Source: Betaproteobacteria bacterium (GTDB taxonomy: Bacteria; Pseudomonadota; Gammaproteobacteria; Burkholderiales; JAEUOS01). From it: a stretch of 64,000 nt of DNA. The stretch covers positions 160,039 through 224,038 of the forward strand of contig JAQGMJ010000030.1 in assembly GCA_028292405.1 (NCBI GenBank), written 5' to 3'. Below, piece after piece: positions 18,081-28,300 of the stretch. The position numbers and the translations under genes were made by a program. The notes under the pieces were generated by a model. It did not search any database and was not told the origin of the DNA. It worked only from the letters and a program-made list of their open reading frames with translations. How positions within the stretch are numbered: position 1 is the first letter of the stretch; the number at the start of each line of letters is the position of its first letter.

Positions 18081-18755
18081 GACTCGCGGGACGGATAGCG
18101 GCAATGCATCACCAACTCCGTCTTCAGGGTATGGAAGAAGCTCTCCATCGGCGCGTTGTCCCAGCAGTCCCCCTTGCGGCTCATGCTCTGGGTGATGCCA
18201 TAAAAATCCATCAGGGCTCGGTACTCCCCCGCACCGTAGATGTTCCCGCGGTCCGAATGTAGGACCACCGGCGCCGCCCCCGCGCCGCTGCACCGCCATT
18301 GCCAGGGCATCCATCGCCAGATGCCGGTCGATCTTCTCGCCCATGGCCCAGCCGACGACCTGGCGCGAGTACAGGTCAAGGATCACCGCCAGGTACAGCC
18401 AGCCGCCGGCACTGGGAATGAAGGTCATGTCGGTCAGCCAACACTGGTTCGGATAGTCGGCCGTAAAGTCCCGGTCCAGCAGGTTGGGCGCCGGGCGCGT
18501 GCCGCGCGAATCGGTCGTTACCCGGAACCGGGGAATCATCTTGGGGATGATGTCCGCGCGCCGCATCAGGACTGCCACGGTGTTTTCACAGGGCGCATCG
18601 CCTTGGGTTTTGAGTTCGGCGTGCACGCGCGGGGACCCGTAGGTGGCGCGACTGGCGACATGGATACAGCGGATGCGGTCCAGCCAGTCGGCTTGACGCA
18701 ACGCACGCTGACTGGGAGGGCGTCGGCGCGCAGCGTAGTAAGCGCTGGGGGGGGG
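18080..18755 (-). pseudogene. IS3-family transposase OrfB remnant
   Basis: Minus-strand translation gives an IS3-type OrfB (rve integrase core) in two frames. The upstream frame holds SRATYGSPRVHAELK, NQCWLTDMTFIP (first Asp) and LDLYSRQVVGWAM. After a frameshift near 18280 the other frame holds LHSDRGNIYGAGEYR (second Asp) and CWDNAPMESFFHTLK (catalytic Glu). Similarity stops abruptly at both ends: the C-terminus is lost after YPSRES, and the N-terminus and OrfA are missing beyond about 18755. No terminal inverted repeats were recognised. It cannot encode an active transposase. Confidence 0.8.
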
Positions 18756-18901
18756 CTCCTAATTCGTCCTTTAGGGCCTGAAGCTGGCCGCCGGAAGAGT
18801 AGGGCGCGCGGAGACTTCTCACGAGCTCAAGCAGTTCCGTCAATTTTGCTGTCGAGTGGGCGGATTGCTGCCTGGTTCAAACGCGAATCTCGGCCTTGAT
18901 G

Positions 18902-19087
18902 CTAGATCCGTTCGACGGAGGATTCGAGATCTGGCCAAAACTTGTCGAAGATGTGGCGCATCTATTCTTCTTCTATCGGATGCTCGCATCCCTTGTTGAT
19001 GGAGCCAACCAACTTGTAGATGTCGTCGTAGTTGAACTCGGTGTTTTGAAACAGCGCGAGCGGAAATTCGATGTCAGTGTGCTTTAG
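18902..19087 (-). pseudogene. Broken C-terminal fragment, TIR-like protein tail (tentative)
   Basis: Minus-strand frame reads LKHTDIEFPLALFQNTEF...KLVGSINKGCEHPIEEE, a TAG stop at 18964-18962, then MRHIFDKFWPDLESSVERI and a final TAG. Both halves read naturally as one protein end (FQ...SIN...FWPDLE), so the internal stop is probably a mutation. The pattern recalls the C-terminal tail of some bacterial TIR-like nucleotide-binding proteins, but that is from memory of the family and not secure. Nothing upstream of 19087 extends it convincingly. Confidence 0.35.
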
Positions 19088-19294
19088 ATCAAGCAGCAGA
19101 CATGAGACACGACTCGATGAAACCTGTTTCGACAGTGCGCCGGCTTCATAGCGCGGATGCTCTGGCTAAAGCAGCTCAATGGCTTGATGCTGGCATCGCG
19201 ATTATCCGCGATGAGCGTCGGCGCCGATTTTGTGGCAGTAGCGTCGATTTGTTTGGTATTCCGGTCGTTCGGAAGGTCTCGCCTTATATCGACA

Positions 19295-20779
19295 TCAGAA
19301 TGGCCTTGCCGAGGCCATATTTGCGGTGGTTGAAAAACCAAGCGAACGGCTCAGATTCAGTTGCAGTGATTCCAGCCCTAACTTTGGCCGCCCTTCTTGC
19401 CCGTCTGCGAATAACGCGTCTATCGTCACGATGTCATCGATCGTCAGGCTGCCGGTGCTACCCTTCAGTTTTAATGCGCTAAGAATAGTGTCGTAGCGTG
19501 CCTTCGCAAGATTTTGTTTCGCCTGAAAAAACTGCTGTTGGGAATTCAGGACATCGATGTTGATCCGTACTCCTACCTCGTATCCACGCTTGTTTGAATC
19601 CAATGAACTCTTGGATGACTCTACGGCGACCTCATAGGCGTCAATCTGGGACAGGCCGATGGTCAAGCCGACAAACGCCTGCCGCGCTGCTTGTGTCGCC
19701 GCTCGCCTTTGGGTATCGAGGTCGGCGCGAGCCTTGTCATAGAGCGCCGATGCTTCACGGACTTTTGCGGTCGTCATGCCTCCCGAAAAGATCGGCACTG
19801 CGAGTTGCAGGCCGATTGCATTTTGCGTGATATCGCTCCCAACGTTCAGGGTAGTTGAGCCGGTGGCGTTGGCAATGGTGCGCGAAGCAACCACGTCAAG
19901 CGTCGGCAAATGGCCCGCCTTGTTAATGGCAATATCACGCCTAGCAGCCTCGGCGGCCGCTTCTTGTGCCTTGACGGAGAAGTTGTTCTCAATCGACGCC
20001 GCAATCCACTGGTCCAGCGCCGCAGGCTGCGGGCTGGCGATCTTTGCGTCCGGCCTGAAGCGGGCGATACCGGAAATTGGTTTGCCGATGATCTGCTGCA
20101 GGGCGGCGCGCTTGACCTCAAGATCACTTTGCGCTGCCAATTCTGCGGCTGCTGCGAGATCGTAGCGTGACTGAGCTTCCTTGCTATCGACCACTGTAAC
20201 GGCGCCCAACTCGAAGCTGCGCTTGGCCTGCGCCAACTGCCGTGCAATGGCTTCCTTCTGGGACTGAGTGACTTCCAGCACGTCTCGCGCAGTCAGGACA
20301 TCAAAATATGCCTGCGCTGTGCGGATGACGAGATCCTGGCCCGCCTGTGCAAAATTGGCTTCCGCCTGGATGACCAGAAGCTTGGTCTGCTGATAGGTCT
20401 CCCAGTTTTGCCATCGAAATAACGGCTGACTGAGGCTGACCACGTAGCCAGAGGTGTTAAAGCTCCGATATCCGGAAGGGTAGAAGGTGGGTTCCCGGTA
20501 AGTGACATTGGCATGGTTGTTCGTGGTATTGCCCGTCAGCCCGACGACGGGTAGCAGGGTCGAGAATCCCTGGGGCTCCTTTTGGCGACCTGCTGCAAGG
20601 GCATAACTCGAGCTTGCATAGACGGAGTCGTTCTCCAGCGCATACCGATATGCCATAAGGAATTCGCCCGCCCAGCTCTTCGTGCCGACTGTCAAACTGG
20701 CAAGCGCCAACAGCACGGTGCAGCGGTGGAAGAGGCGTGCCACGGCGCCCTTTCCTTGGGTGTTTGGGAGGATACTCAT
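19295..20779 (-). CDS. TolC-family outer membrane channel
   Basis: A 494-residue outer membrane efflux protein. The start at ATG 20779 (MSILPNTQGKGAVARLF) gives a signal peptide ending near KSWAGEF; a start 12 codons earlier overlaps the upstream gene further. Two OEP repeats are present: the first around YALENDSVYASSSYALAAG to VTVVDSKEAQSRYDLA, the second around IENNFSVKAQEAAAEAARRD to VGVRINIDVLNSQQQFFQAK, the paired helices typical of TolC. The C-terminal 40 residues or so after TIDALFA look unrelated and may be read-through past a decayed end at the operon boundary. It is the last gene of the large export operon and should provide its outer-membrane exit duct with the HlyD-type adaptors. 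Confidence 0.88.
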   Translation of the reverse strand: MSILPNTQGKGAVARLFHRCTVLLALASLTVGTKSWAGEFLMAYRYALENDSVYASSSYALAAGRQKEPQGFSTLLPVVGLTGNTTNNHANVTYREPTFYPSGYRSFNTSGYVVSLSQPLFRWQNWETYQQTKLLVIQAEANFAQAGQDLVIRTAQAYFDVLTARDVLEVTQSQKEAIARQLAQAKRSFELGAVTVVDSKEAQSRYDLAAAAELAAQSDLEVKRAALQQIIGKPISGIARFRPDAKIASPQPAALDQWIAASIENNFSVKAQEAAAEAARRDIAINKAGHLPTLDVVASRTIANATGSTTLNVGSDITQNAIGLQLAVPIFSGGMTTAKVREASALYDKARADLDTQRRAATQAARQAFVGLTIGLSQIDAYEVAVESSKSSLDSNKRGYEVGVRINIDVLNSQQQFFQAKQNLAKARYDTILSALKLKGSTGSLTIDDIVTIDALFADGQEGRPKLGLESLQLNLSRSLGFSTTANMASARPF

Positions 20780-20784
20780 GACAT

Positions 20785-22581
20785 CTATTTGAACGCCGCG
20801 GTCTTGCGCAGCCATTGCTCTTCAAATTCGATTGCCGGCATAGGCCGCGCAAAAAAGTAGCCCTGGCAATCTCCGCAACCATTCTCGCGGAGGAACCGAG
20901 CCTGCCCCTCCGTTTCAACGCCTTCGGCGACTGTGGCCAGGCCCAGGCTTTTGGCCATCGCGATAATGGCGATAACGATGGCTGCACTGTCTTCACTGCT
21001 CTCAATCTCGTCAACGAATGATTTGTCGATCTTTAATTCGTCGATTGGCATGCGGCGCAAGTAACTGAAGGACGAATAACCAACGCCAAAATCATCGATG
21101 GACAGGCTAAGCCCAAGATTCTTGAGTTCCTTTAGGCCCTCGATCTTGGACTCCGGCTTTTCCATCATGGATGTTTCGGTCAGTTCGAAACAGAGATGGC
21201 CAGCCATCCCACCACCGGCCATCACCCTTCTGACATTCTCGATGAAGTCCGCCTGCGCAAACTGGCGCGCAGACACATTGATCGACAACATGATTGCCGG
21301 TAGGCCGGCGGTATGCCAGGCAACAGCCTGCCGATGCACTTCGCGGATGACCCAACTACCCGTCGGGACGATCAGATTGACAGTTTCGGCGACCGGAATA
21401 AACTCGCCAGGCCCCAGTAAGCCCCGCTCGGGGTGGTTCCAGCGAATCAGGGCCTCCGCGCCCGACAGGTGGCCGGTTGCCAGATCGATCTTTGGCTGGT
21501 AATAAATGCAAAATTCATTGCGCTCGATAGCCTTGCGCAAATCGTTCTCCACGCTCAGGTGCTGTATCGCCCGGGCGTTCAGTTCCGGGGCATAGAACTG
21601 GCAGGTGTTGCGGCCGGCTTGTTTGGCGTGATGGATGGCGCTACCGACATGCTGCAGGAGTTGATCCACTTCACTGCCGTCACCAGGAAACATGGCGACG
21701 CCTTGGCTGACAGTTACGACGACCTCGTGGCCAGCGATTTGGTATGCGGGCGTGGATGCAGCCTCCCTCAGGCTCGCTGCCAAGTCTGCAACGGATCCAA
21801 TGGATTGCAATTGCGGCAAAACAATCATGAATTCGTCTGCAGATAACCGGGACAGTTGTGGTACTTCAAACGTCTCCGGGTTAGTGTGGCTGGCCGACCA
21901 GACGCTGACTCTGTCAGCGAGTCGTAGGGCGATCTGCTGGAGCAAGGTGTCTCCGGCTGATGGTCCCAGGGCTTCATTGATTTGGGTAAACCGATCGATA
22001 TCAATCTGAATGAGCGCGCCGGTTCGTTGCAGGCGCTGAGCCCGGCGCAGTGCACGGTCGATCTCATCTAGGCAACGCTGGCGGTTGGGGAGACCGGTCA
22101 GGCGATCATAGTAGGTTAGGTGCTCCTGATAGGCGCGGGCAGCGAGGGTGTTGCGCAGCCGCAAGACCAGCTCACTCGCGTCCACTGGTTTATTCAGAAA
22201 GTCGCTGGCCCCGAGCTCCAGCGCCTTGAGCTTGGTATCCGAATCAACGGCACCGGTGAGCACGATCACCGGAATGTGGCGAAGCGTCTCGTCCGCTCGC
22301 ATGGCTTGTAGGATATCGAAGCCGCTTACTGCGGGCATCTGGATATCCAGAAGGATGACGTGCGGCCGTACTACGCGGAGGATACGCAGTGCCTGCGCCG
22401 GATCTGTGGTCGAACAAAAACGTGTATAGCCGACCTCTTCAAGGAAGGCCTGGGTCATTTCAATATTGATCGGCTCGTCGTCGACCATCATGACAAGCGC
22501 ATCCTGCGCCGAATCGACACGTGCGGGCGCGGGACCGTCAGACCGGTAAAGGGCGAGCTTCTGAGTCGTGGTCAATGTCAT
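20785..22581 (-). CDS. Response regulator with REC, degenerate GGDEF and EAL domains
   Basis: A 598-residue regulator. REC occupies about residues 28-145 (VDDEP, phospho-acceptor Asp79 in LLDIQMP, Lys in LNKPVD). A GGDEF domain follows (DRLTGLPNRQ), but its signature reads SADEF, so cyclase activity is probably lost. The EAL domain (about 345-590) keeps GAEALIRWNHP, NVSARQF, ELTETSMME and DDFGVGYSSFSYLRR, consistent with active c-di-GMP phosphodiesterase. It sits 100 bp after the hybrid kinase gene and 5 bp before tolC in the same operon. It is probably phosphorylated by the neighbouring kinase and lowers c-di-GMP, which could control attachment or release of the giant adhesin. Confidence 0.88.
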   Translation of the reverse strand: MTLTTTQKLALYRSDGPAPARVDSAQDALVMMVDDEPINIEMTQAFLEEVGYTRFCSTTDPAQALRILRVVRPHVILLDIQMPAVSGFDILQAMRADETLRHIPVIVLTGAVDSDTKLKALELGASDFLNKPVDASELVLRLRNTLAARAYQEHLTYYDRLTGLPNRQRCLDEIDRALRRAQRLQRTGALIQIDIDRFTQINEALGPSAGDTLLQQIALRLADRVSVWSASHTNPETFEVPQLSRLSADEFMIVLPQLQSIGSVADLAASLREAASTPAYQIAGHEVVVTVSQGVAMFPGDGSEVDQLLQHVGSAIHHAKQAGRNTCQFYAPELNARAIQHLSVENDLRKAIERNEFCIYYQPKIDLATGHLSGAEALIRWNHPERGLLGPGEFIPVAETVNLIVPTGSWVIREVHRQAVAWHTAGLPAIMLSINVSARQFAQADFIENVRRVMAGGGMAGHLCFELTETSMMEKPESKIEGLKELKNLGLSLSIDDFGVGYSSFSYLRRMPIDELKIDKSFVDEIESSEDSAAIVIAIIAMAKSLGLATVAEGVETEGQARFLRENGCGDCQGYFFARPMPAIEFEEQWLRKTAAFK

Positions 22582-22680
22582 GGGTTGTTCCGGTTGCGCT
22601 GTCGCGCGCGGAAAAGTCCGCCAATTTGGTTTGGCAAGATCGATGGGATCATGGCAAATACCGGGATAAGGTTCGCAGAA

Positions 22681-25218
22681 TCAATTGGGCGACTCCGCGG
22701 GTTCGAGCGTGGGCGATACGGTCCGGGCGGCCTTTTCGCGGATGACGAGAAGCGCTGTGTCGACGGCCGCGGGGTCACATGCTTTGGCGGCGCGCTCTAG
22801 TTCGCGCGCCGGTTCGGTATAGACGTCGAAGCCCACGGTTCCGGCGGCGCCTGCCAGCCAGTGAGCGAGGTGCGCCACCTGCTCGTAGTCTCGCGCTTTG
22901 CAGGCGGAGGCCAGCACTATGACCTGTTCATCGAGTCTGACCACGAACTTCTGGATGATAGGGACGAAGCGGGGTTTCGAGGCCAGGCGGGAAACAATGG
23001 GCTCCGCATCCGCGGATGGAGCGGGAGATCCCATCGTGGCCGAGGGTACCAAGGCCGGGACTTCCGGTTCCGGAACCGGCATCGTTGGAGAGACGGCAAC
23101 ACCGACAGGCATTTCGGCACCGCCGAGAAGCCGGGCCAGAGTCTCAAGGAGAACGTCTATGTCGATCGGCTTGGTGACGTAGGCGGTGCAGCCTGCATCG
23201 AGCACTTCTTTTTCAAATCCTTTCATTGCGTTGGCGGTCAGCGCGACAATCGGCGTCTTGACGCCCTGGGCACGCAGGCGCCTGGTCGCACCAAAGCCGT
23301 CCAGCACCGGCATCTGCATGTCCATCAGGATGAGGTCGAATCCACCTGCCTTGACCTTTTCCACCGCAACTTGGCCGTTCTCGGCCTCTTCGACCCAGAG
23401 GCCATGCTCGGCAAGCACCAACGAAACCAGTTCGCGGTTTTCGGCGCCGTCGTCGGCGACCAGGATCCGCGAGGCAGGAATGATCCAGCGTTGTTGCTGC
23501 TCGGGGCCGGCGTCCTCAACCTTCGCCATGACTTCGGTCGGGGTCAGCATGCGCACCCCGTCGAGCGGACCCGTGTCGAACGTGAGAACAAACGTGCTCC
23601 CTTTGCCAAGAACGCTGGTGGCGACGATGTCACCGCCCAGCGCACGCGCAAAATTCCGACTGATCGTCAGGCCCAAGCCCGTGCCGCCAAAGCGGCGGGT
23701 AATCGACGCGTCGGCCTGTGTAAAGGGTTCGAACATCTTCTCTATTTTTGCGGCCGGTACGCCGATTCCGGTATCAATAACCGCGATACGATAGATACCG
23801 TCATCAGCGGTCTTTGTGCAGGAAATCATAACCCGGACCCCACCGGACTCAGTAAATTTGATCGCGTTTGAAAGCAGATTGAGGACAATCTGCCGCACCC
23901 GTCCAGGGTCGGAACTGATCTGGTCGGGTAAGTCGCCGGCGACATCGATGTCCAGGGCAATGCCCTTGGCTTTCGCATTGACGTTTAGCTCATGAACGGC
24001 ATGGCGAACGATTTCATGAGGGTGACATTTCGTCCGTTCCACCTCCAGGTGTCCCGACTCGACTTTTGACAGGTCGAGTATGTCGTTGATCAGGGCCAGG
24101 AGATGCTTGCCGCTGCTATGAATCGTGTTCAGGTGCTTCGTGGAGTCGCCACCGCCCCGGCTATATCCGCGCTTGAGCAGCTCTGTGAAGCCCAGGATGG
24201 CGTTCATCGGGGTACGGATTTCATGACTCATATTGGCCAGGAACTCGCTCTTTGCCCTATTTGCAGCCTCGGCTTCATCCTTGGCTGACTTAAGTTCAAC
24301 CCGATTGGCCTCCATTTCAGTAATGTCCTCGAAGCTGACCAAGACGCCTCCGGGCTTTCCGCGGGTACCGAGCACGGGCGAGCAATTGATGACGAACATG
24401 CGCTCGCGACCGGTCGTGTCCTTCAATACGATCCGACCATCGCGCTTGATTTCTCCATCCTCCAAAGCCTGGTTCCACGGCAGCGCCGGCTGCGCCACGG
24501 GCTTGCCGTACGCGTCGAGCCATTCGACCGCCGAGGCGGCCGTACCCATCAGTTTTTCCTGCGATGTACCCAGGAGGTCTGTCAGGGCCTGGTTGGCGAG
24601 GACGATGTTGCGCTGCTTGTCTATCACCAGCAAACCCTCCGTCAGCGTGTCAAGCGCAGCCCTCACGCGGCCCGGGATGGCTTTCGAAGGATCAAGGCTC
24701 TTTAGCACTCGGCCGAGATAGAAGTGGAAACCGACAAAACAAAACACTGCGCTTACGAGCAACAGGCGCAGCCAGGGCACTTCCAAAACAGCGGCCCAGC
24801 CGGTGGCGCCCACCGGCTTGAAGCGGAATTCGACCTGTCCCCATCGCTCTGAGCCTGACCAGACCGGCACTTCGATCTGCGAGCCGGCGATGTGCACGGC
24901 GCTCATGGGTTTCCATTGCGCCCGGTGCTCTCCTACGCTCATCACCAGCCGGCCATCGAGTTCGCGAATGCCGATCGACTCGATGTCAGGATTTCGCTTC
25001 ATCAGGAATTGCAGCACCGTTTCCAGTCGCCGGCTGTCGCCGCTGGTCAGGATCGCAGTACTGCTGGCGGCGACCGATTCGGCCAATGCCACCCTGCCGT
25101 CGAGGATCGCTCCGGTCCGGTCCGGAATCAACCCCAGGAGCGAGGCCGTCAACAGGGCGCTTGACAGGATGGAGACCAGGCCCATCGTGATATAGGTCCG
25201 GGTGCTGAGCGACTTCAT
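22681..25218 (-). CDS. Membrane hybrid histidine kinase (sensor-PAS-HisKA-HATPase-REC-Hpt)
   Basis: An 845-residue inner-membrane kinase, starting at ATG 25218 ([16 protein letters not shown]) with AGGTG upstream; the open frame extends further but without membrane logic. TM1 is about residues 10-30, a periplasmic sensor runs to about 140, and TM2 is about 150-170. A PAS-like region follows (about 185-300), then HisKA with phospho-His332 in [15 protein letters not shown], a HATPase domain ([24 protein letters not shown]), a receiver ([27 protein letters not shown]) and a C-terminal Hpt ([14 protein letters not shown]). It lies 82 bp downstream of the giant adhesin gene, in the same operon as the REC-GGDEF-EAL regulator, its likely partner. 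Confidence 0.88.
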   Translation of the reverse strand: MKSLSTRTYITMGLVSILSSALLTASLLGLIPDRTGAILDGRVALAESVAASSTAILTSGDSRRLETVLQFLMKRNPDIESIGIRELDGRLVMSVGEHRAQWKPMSAVHIAGSQIEVPVWSGSERWGQVEFRFKPVGATGWAAVLEVPWLRLLLVSAVFCFVGFHFYLGRVLKSLDPSKAIPGRVRAALDTLTEGLLVIDKQRNIVLANQALTDLLGTSQEKLMGTAASAVEWLDAYGKPVAQPALPWNQALEDGEIKRDGRIVLKDTTGRERMFVINCSPVLGTRGKPGGVLVSFEDITEMEANRVELKSAKDEAEAANRAKSEFLANMSHEIRTPMNAILGFTELLKRGYSRGGGDSTKHLNTIHSSGKHLLALINDILDLSKVESGHLEVERTKCHPHEIVRHAVHELNVNAKAKGIALDIDVAGDLPDQISSDPGRVRQIVLNLLSNAIKFTESGGVRVMISCTKTADDGIYRIAVIDTGIGVPAAKIEKMFEPFTQADASITRRFGGTGLGLTISRNFARALGGDIVATSVLGKGSTFVLTFDTGPLDGVRMLTPTEVMAKVEDAGPEQQQRWIIPASRILVADDGAENRELVSLVLAEHGLWVEEAENGQVAVEKVKAGGFDLILMDMQMPVLDGFGATRRLRAQGVKTPIVALTANAMKGFEKEVLDAGCTAYVTKPIDIDVLLETLARLLGGAEMPVGVAVSPTMPVPEPEVPALVPSATMGSPAPSADAEPIVSRLASKPRFVPIIQKFVVRLDEQVIVLASACKARDYEQVAHLAHWLAGAAGTVGFDVYTEPARELERAAKACDPAAVDTALLVIREKAARTVSPTLEPAESPN

Positions 25219-25300
25219 GGGCCGCACCTGTGAAGAAGGACAGCACCCTGAAGTCCGGTGGTGGTTGGCGCGGCGTTCGTCCGGGTCTCGAGCATGCGCA

Positions 25301-28300
25301 TCATGATTCCCTGAGAATGCGCAAAGGATCTTCCGAGGACGCCGCCGCACTAAACTCACTATCGTCGGTTTCGTCTTCGTTCTCGTCGTTTCCACCGGCG
25401 TTGGCGAGCACCGGCAGCGGATCCAGCACTCGCCAGGCGGGCATTACCGAGAGCAGGCTGCTCATCAATACGCCGCTGCGCACAATCCAGATCATCAAGC
25501 CCAGAGAAAGTCCGAAGGTAACGCCGGAGGAACTCAGCGCGAAAATGCGATCGAGGTTGAATTCGGAACGAGCATCATCGCGCAATTGATCCAGTTCGTC
25601 GATAAAGCCTTTGGCACGCATCGACCGGCTCAGTGGGTCCGTTGCAGAATTATTGTCTGCGGCGCGCAAGCCGAATGTCAACAATGGCGTCTCAGCGGGC
25701 GCGGTTGCCACTTCGCGCGAGAAGCGGCGCTCAGCCGAAAGAACTTCAACCGGACGAACCTGGGACGATGCGCCGGATCCCTCCGTTCCAATCACAAAGT
25801 CGACGGCCTGCAGAAAACCGCCGGCCGAGAGAGCGGGAGGTGGCGGCAGCGCAGGCGCGGGCGCCGGGGGCGGCACTACGGCGGCGGCATTGCCGCTTGA
25901 GGCGGAGTTGCTCGTCGAGGTTACCGTTTGCGTCCGCGTGGTTGTGGTGGTCGTCGTGGTGGAGAGGGCTGGCGGCGGAGGGGCTGTCACTGGCGCAGCA
26001 GCAACGGGATCGGACACTGCCAGAGTCATCACGTGGGAACCGATTTCCACGCTGACGCCGCCATTGGCGGTTCCGCCAGTATCCCGCACCCCGAAGCTGA
26101 ATGAAGCCGTAGCGGGACTGCCGGAGATAAACGTCAATTCGCCTGAATTGATGGCGGCGGCCGATATCGCCTGGTTCGCGGTCACCGCGATGCCGTTCAG
26201 GGCCAGGACTCCGGCGGCCGGCAGCGAGTTGATGCGCACCCCGGCGAGAGCATTAGCGGGTGTATCGGATGCGTCGGAGAAGCCAAAATCCGCAGCAACA
26301 AATGTATAGACCTGCGCCGTTGCAATACCGATTGTGTTGTCCTGCGAAACGGGAGGATCGTTGACGGACGCCACCTGGATCGTAATTGGGCGCGCGACCG
26401 GATCGAGATCGATGCCGCCATTGGCCGTCCCGCCGTCGTCCTGGGCCTGGTAGGACAAAGAGGCGTAGGCGGAGCCGTTGCCGTCGGCGCCCGGCACAAA
26501 AATCAGCTTGCCTGCGGCGATGGCGGACGCCTGGACAATTTGTCCTGCCGAGACCGCGACGCCATTCAGGAGTAGCTGGCCGGCGCTGGGGAGCGCCGAT
26601 ATCTTGACCCCCAGCAACGCGTTGGCCGGCGTGTCGGAGGGGTCGCTGAAGGCAAAGTCGGTCAGGGTGAAGGTATAAGGCGTGTCCTCGAGGGTATTGA
26701 CTGTGCCGGCGGCGCCTACCGGCGCATCGTTCACCGGTGCCACATTGATGGCAAGGGTCTTTGCCGATGGGTCAAGGTCGTTGCCGCCGGCGACCGTTCC
26801 GCCGTCATCCTGTACCTGGAAGGTGAACGCGGCATAGCTGGCGCCGCTGTTGCCGGCGCCCGGTGTGAAGATGAGTTTACCTGCTGCAATGTCCGCAGCG
26901 GAAACGAATTGCCCCGCCGCCACGGCCGCACCATTGAGGGTAAGTGCGCCGGCACCGGGAAGGGCTGCGACCTTGACGTTCAACAACTGGTTTTGCGGCG
27001 AGTCTACGGCATCCGTGAAGCCGAAGTCAGCGATGTTAAAGACGTAGCCGGCATCTTCAAGCGCATTGATGCTGCCGCTGGTGCCGCTCGGAGCATCATT
27101 GACGGGACTCACGTCGAAACTCATGACCCGGGCCACCGGGTCCAGGTCCACCCCGCCATTGGCGGTTCCCCCATCGTCCTGCACCTGAAATGCAAAGCTG
27201 GCATAAGCGGGGCCATTCGCATTCGCGGATGGCGCATAGACCAGTTTTCCGGCACTGATGTTTGCCACCGAAACGAACTGTCCGGCACTGACCGCGGCGC
27301 CGTTGAGCGTCAATTGCCCGACCGTCGGGAGGCTGGAGATGCGTACGTTGAGCAGCGCATTGGCCGGAGAGTCGTTCGAATCGGAGAAACCAAAATCGGC
27401 CACGCTGAGCGCATAGGGCGTATCTTCGTTGATTGCTACTGTATTGCTCGTGCCCGCGGGCGCGTCATTCACCGGCGTAATGTTGACGGTGACAGTGTGC
27501 GCAACCGGATCGAGATCGATTCCCCCACTGGCGGCGCCGCCGTCGTCGCGCACCTGGAAAGTAAACGCGGTATAAGCTGTTCCGCTGGCATCGACCGGTG
27601 CGGTATAGACCAGCTTGCCCGCGCCAATGTCGGCCGAGCTGATGAACTGCCCGACGCCGACTGCGACGCCGTTGTCCGTGAGGCTGCCGTTGGCCGGCAA
27701 CGAAGAAATCCTGACGCTCAGCAGGTTGTTGGGGGAAGCGTCGGCCGGATCCGTGAAGCCGAAGTCGCTTGAGGAGAAGGTATAGGGGGTCTCCTCAAGG
27801 GTTGTGACAACCCGGTCGGCGCCGGCTGGAGCATCGTTGACGGGCGTGACCGTCACGGCAGCGCCGGCGAGCGCACTGCTGAACGCCGTCGTGCCGCCGT
27901 TGACCGATGTGTCAGCGGTCGCGCCGGCCGCGCCCGCAGTCTGGTCCCAGGCGCGAAAGCTGATGCCGTTGGTGACGGTACCGTTCCAGTTGGCATTGGG
28001 GACGAAGCGCACCAAGGTGCCGGCATCCGCCGCCAGCAGACGCGCACTCCCCGCACCTGGACTGCCGAATGAACTCCAGTTGCCGCCGCCATCGATACTG
28101 TACTGCCAGTTGCCATTCGTATTGTCGACGGCCGTCACGGCGATGCCGTTGACGGCGCCGGTATCGATGTCGGTCACATGGCCGTTGATCAGCGCGGAGA
28201 CCGCCGTGCCCGCATTGGTGGCGGCATCTTCCAGGATGGTTTGAAGATTGTTGCTGCCGCTGATAACCGGTGCGGAATTCACGAAGCTAACGTTGATCAC

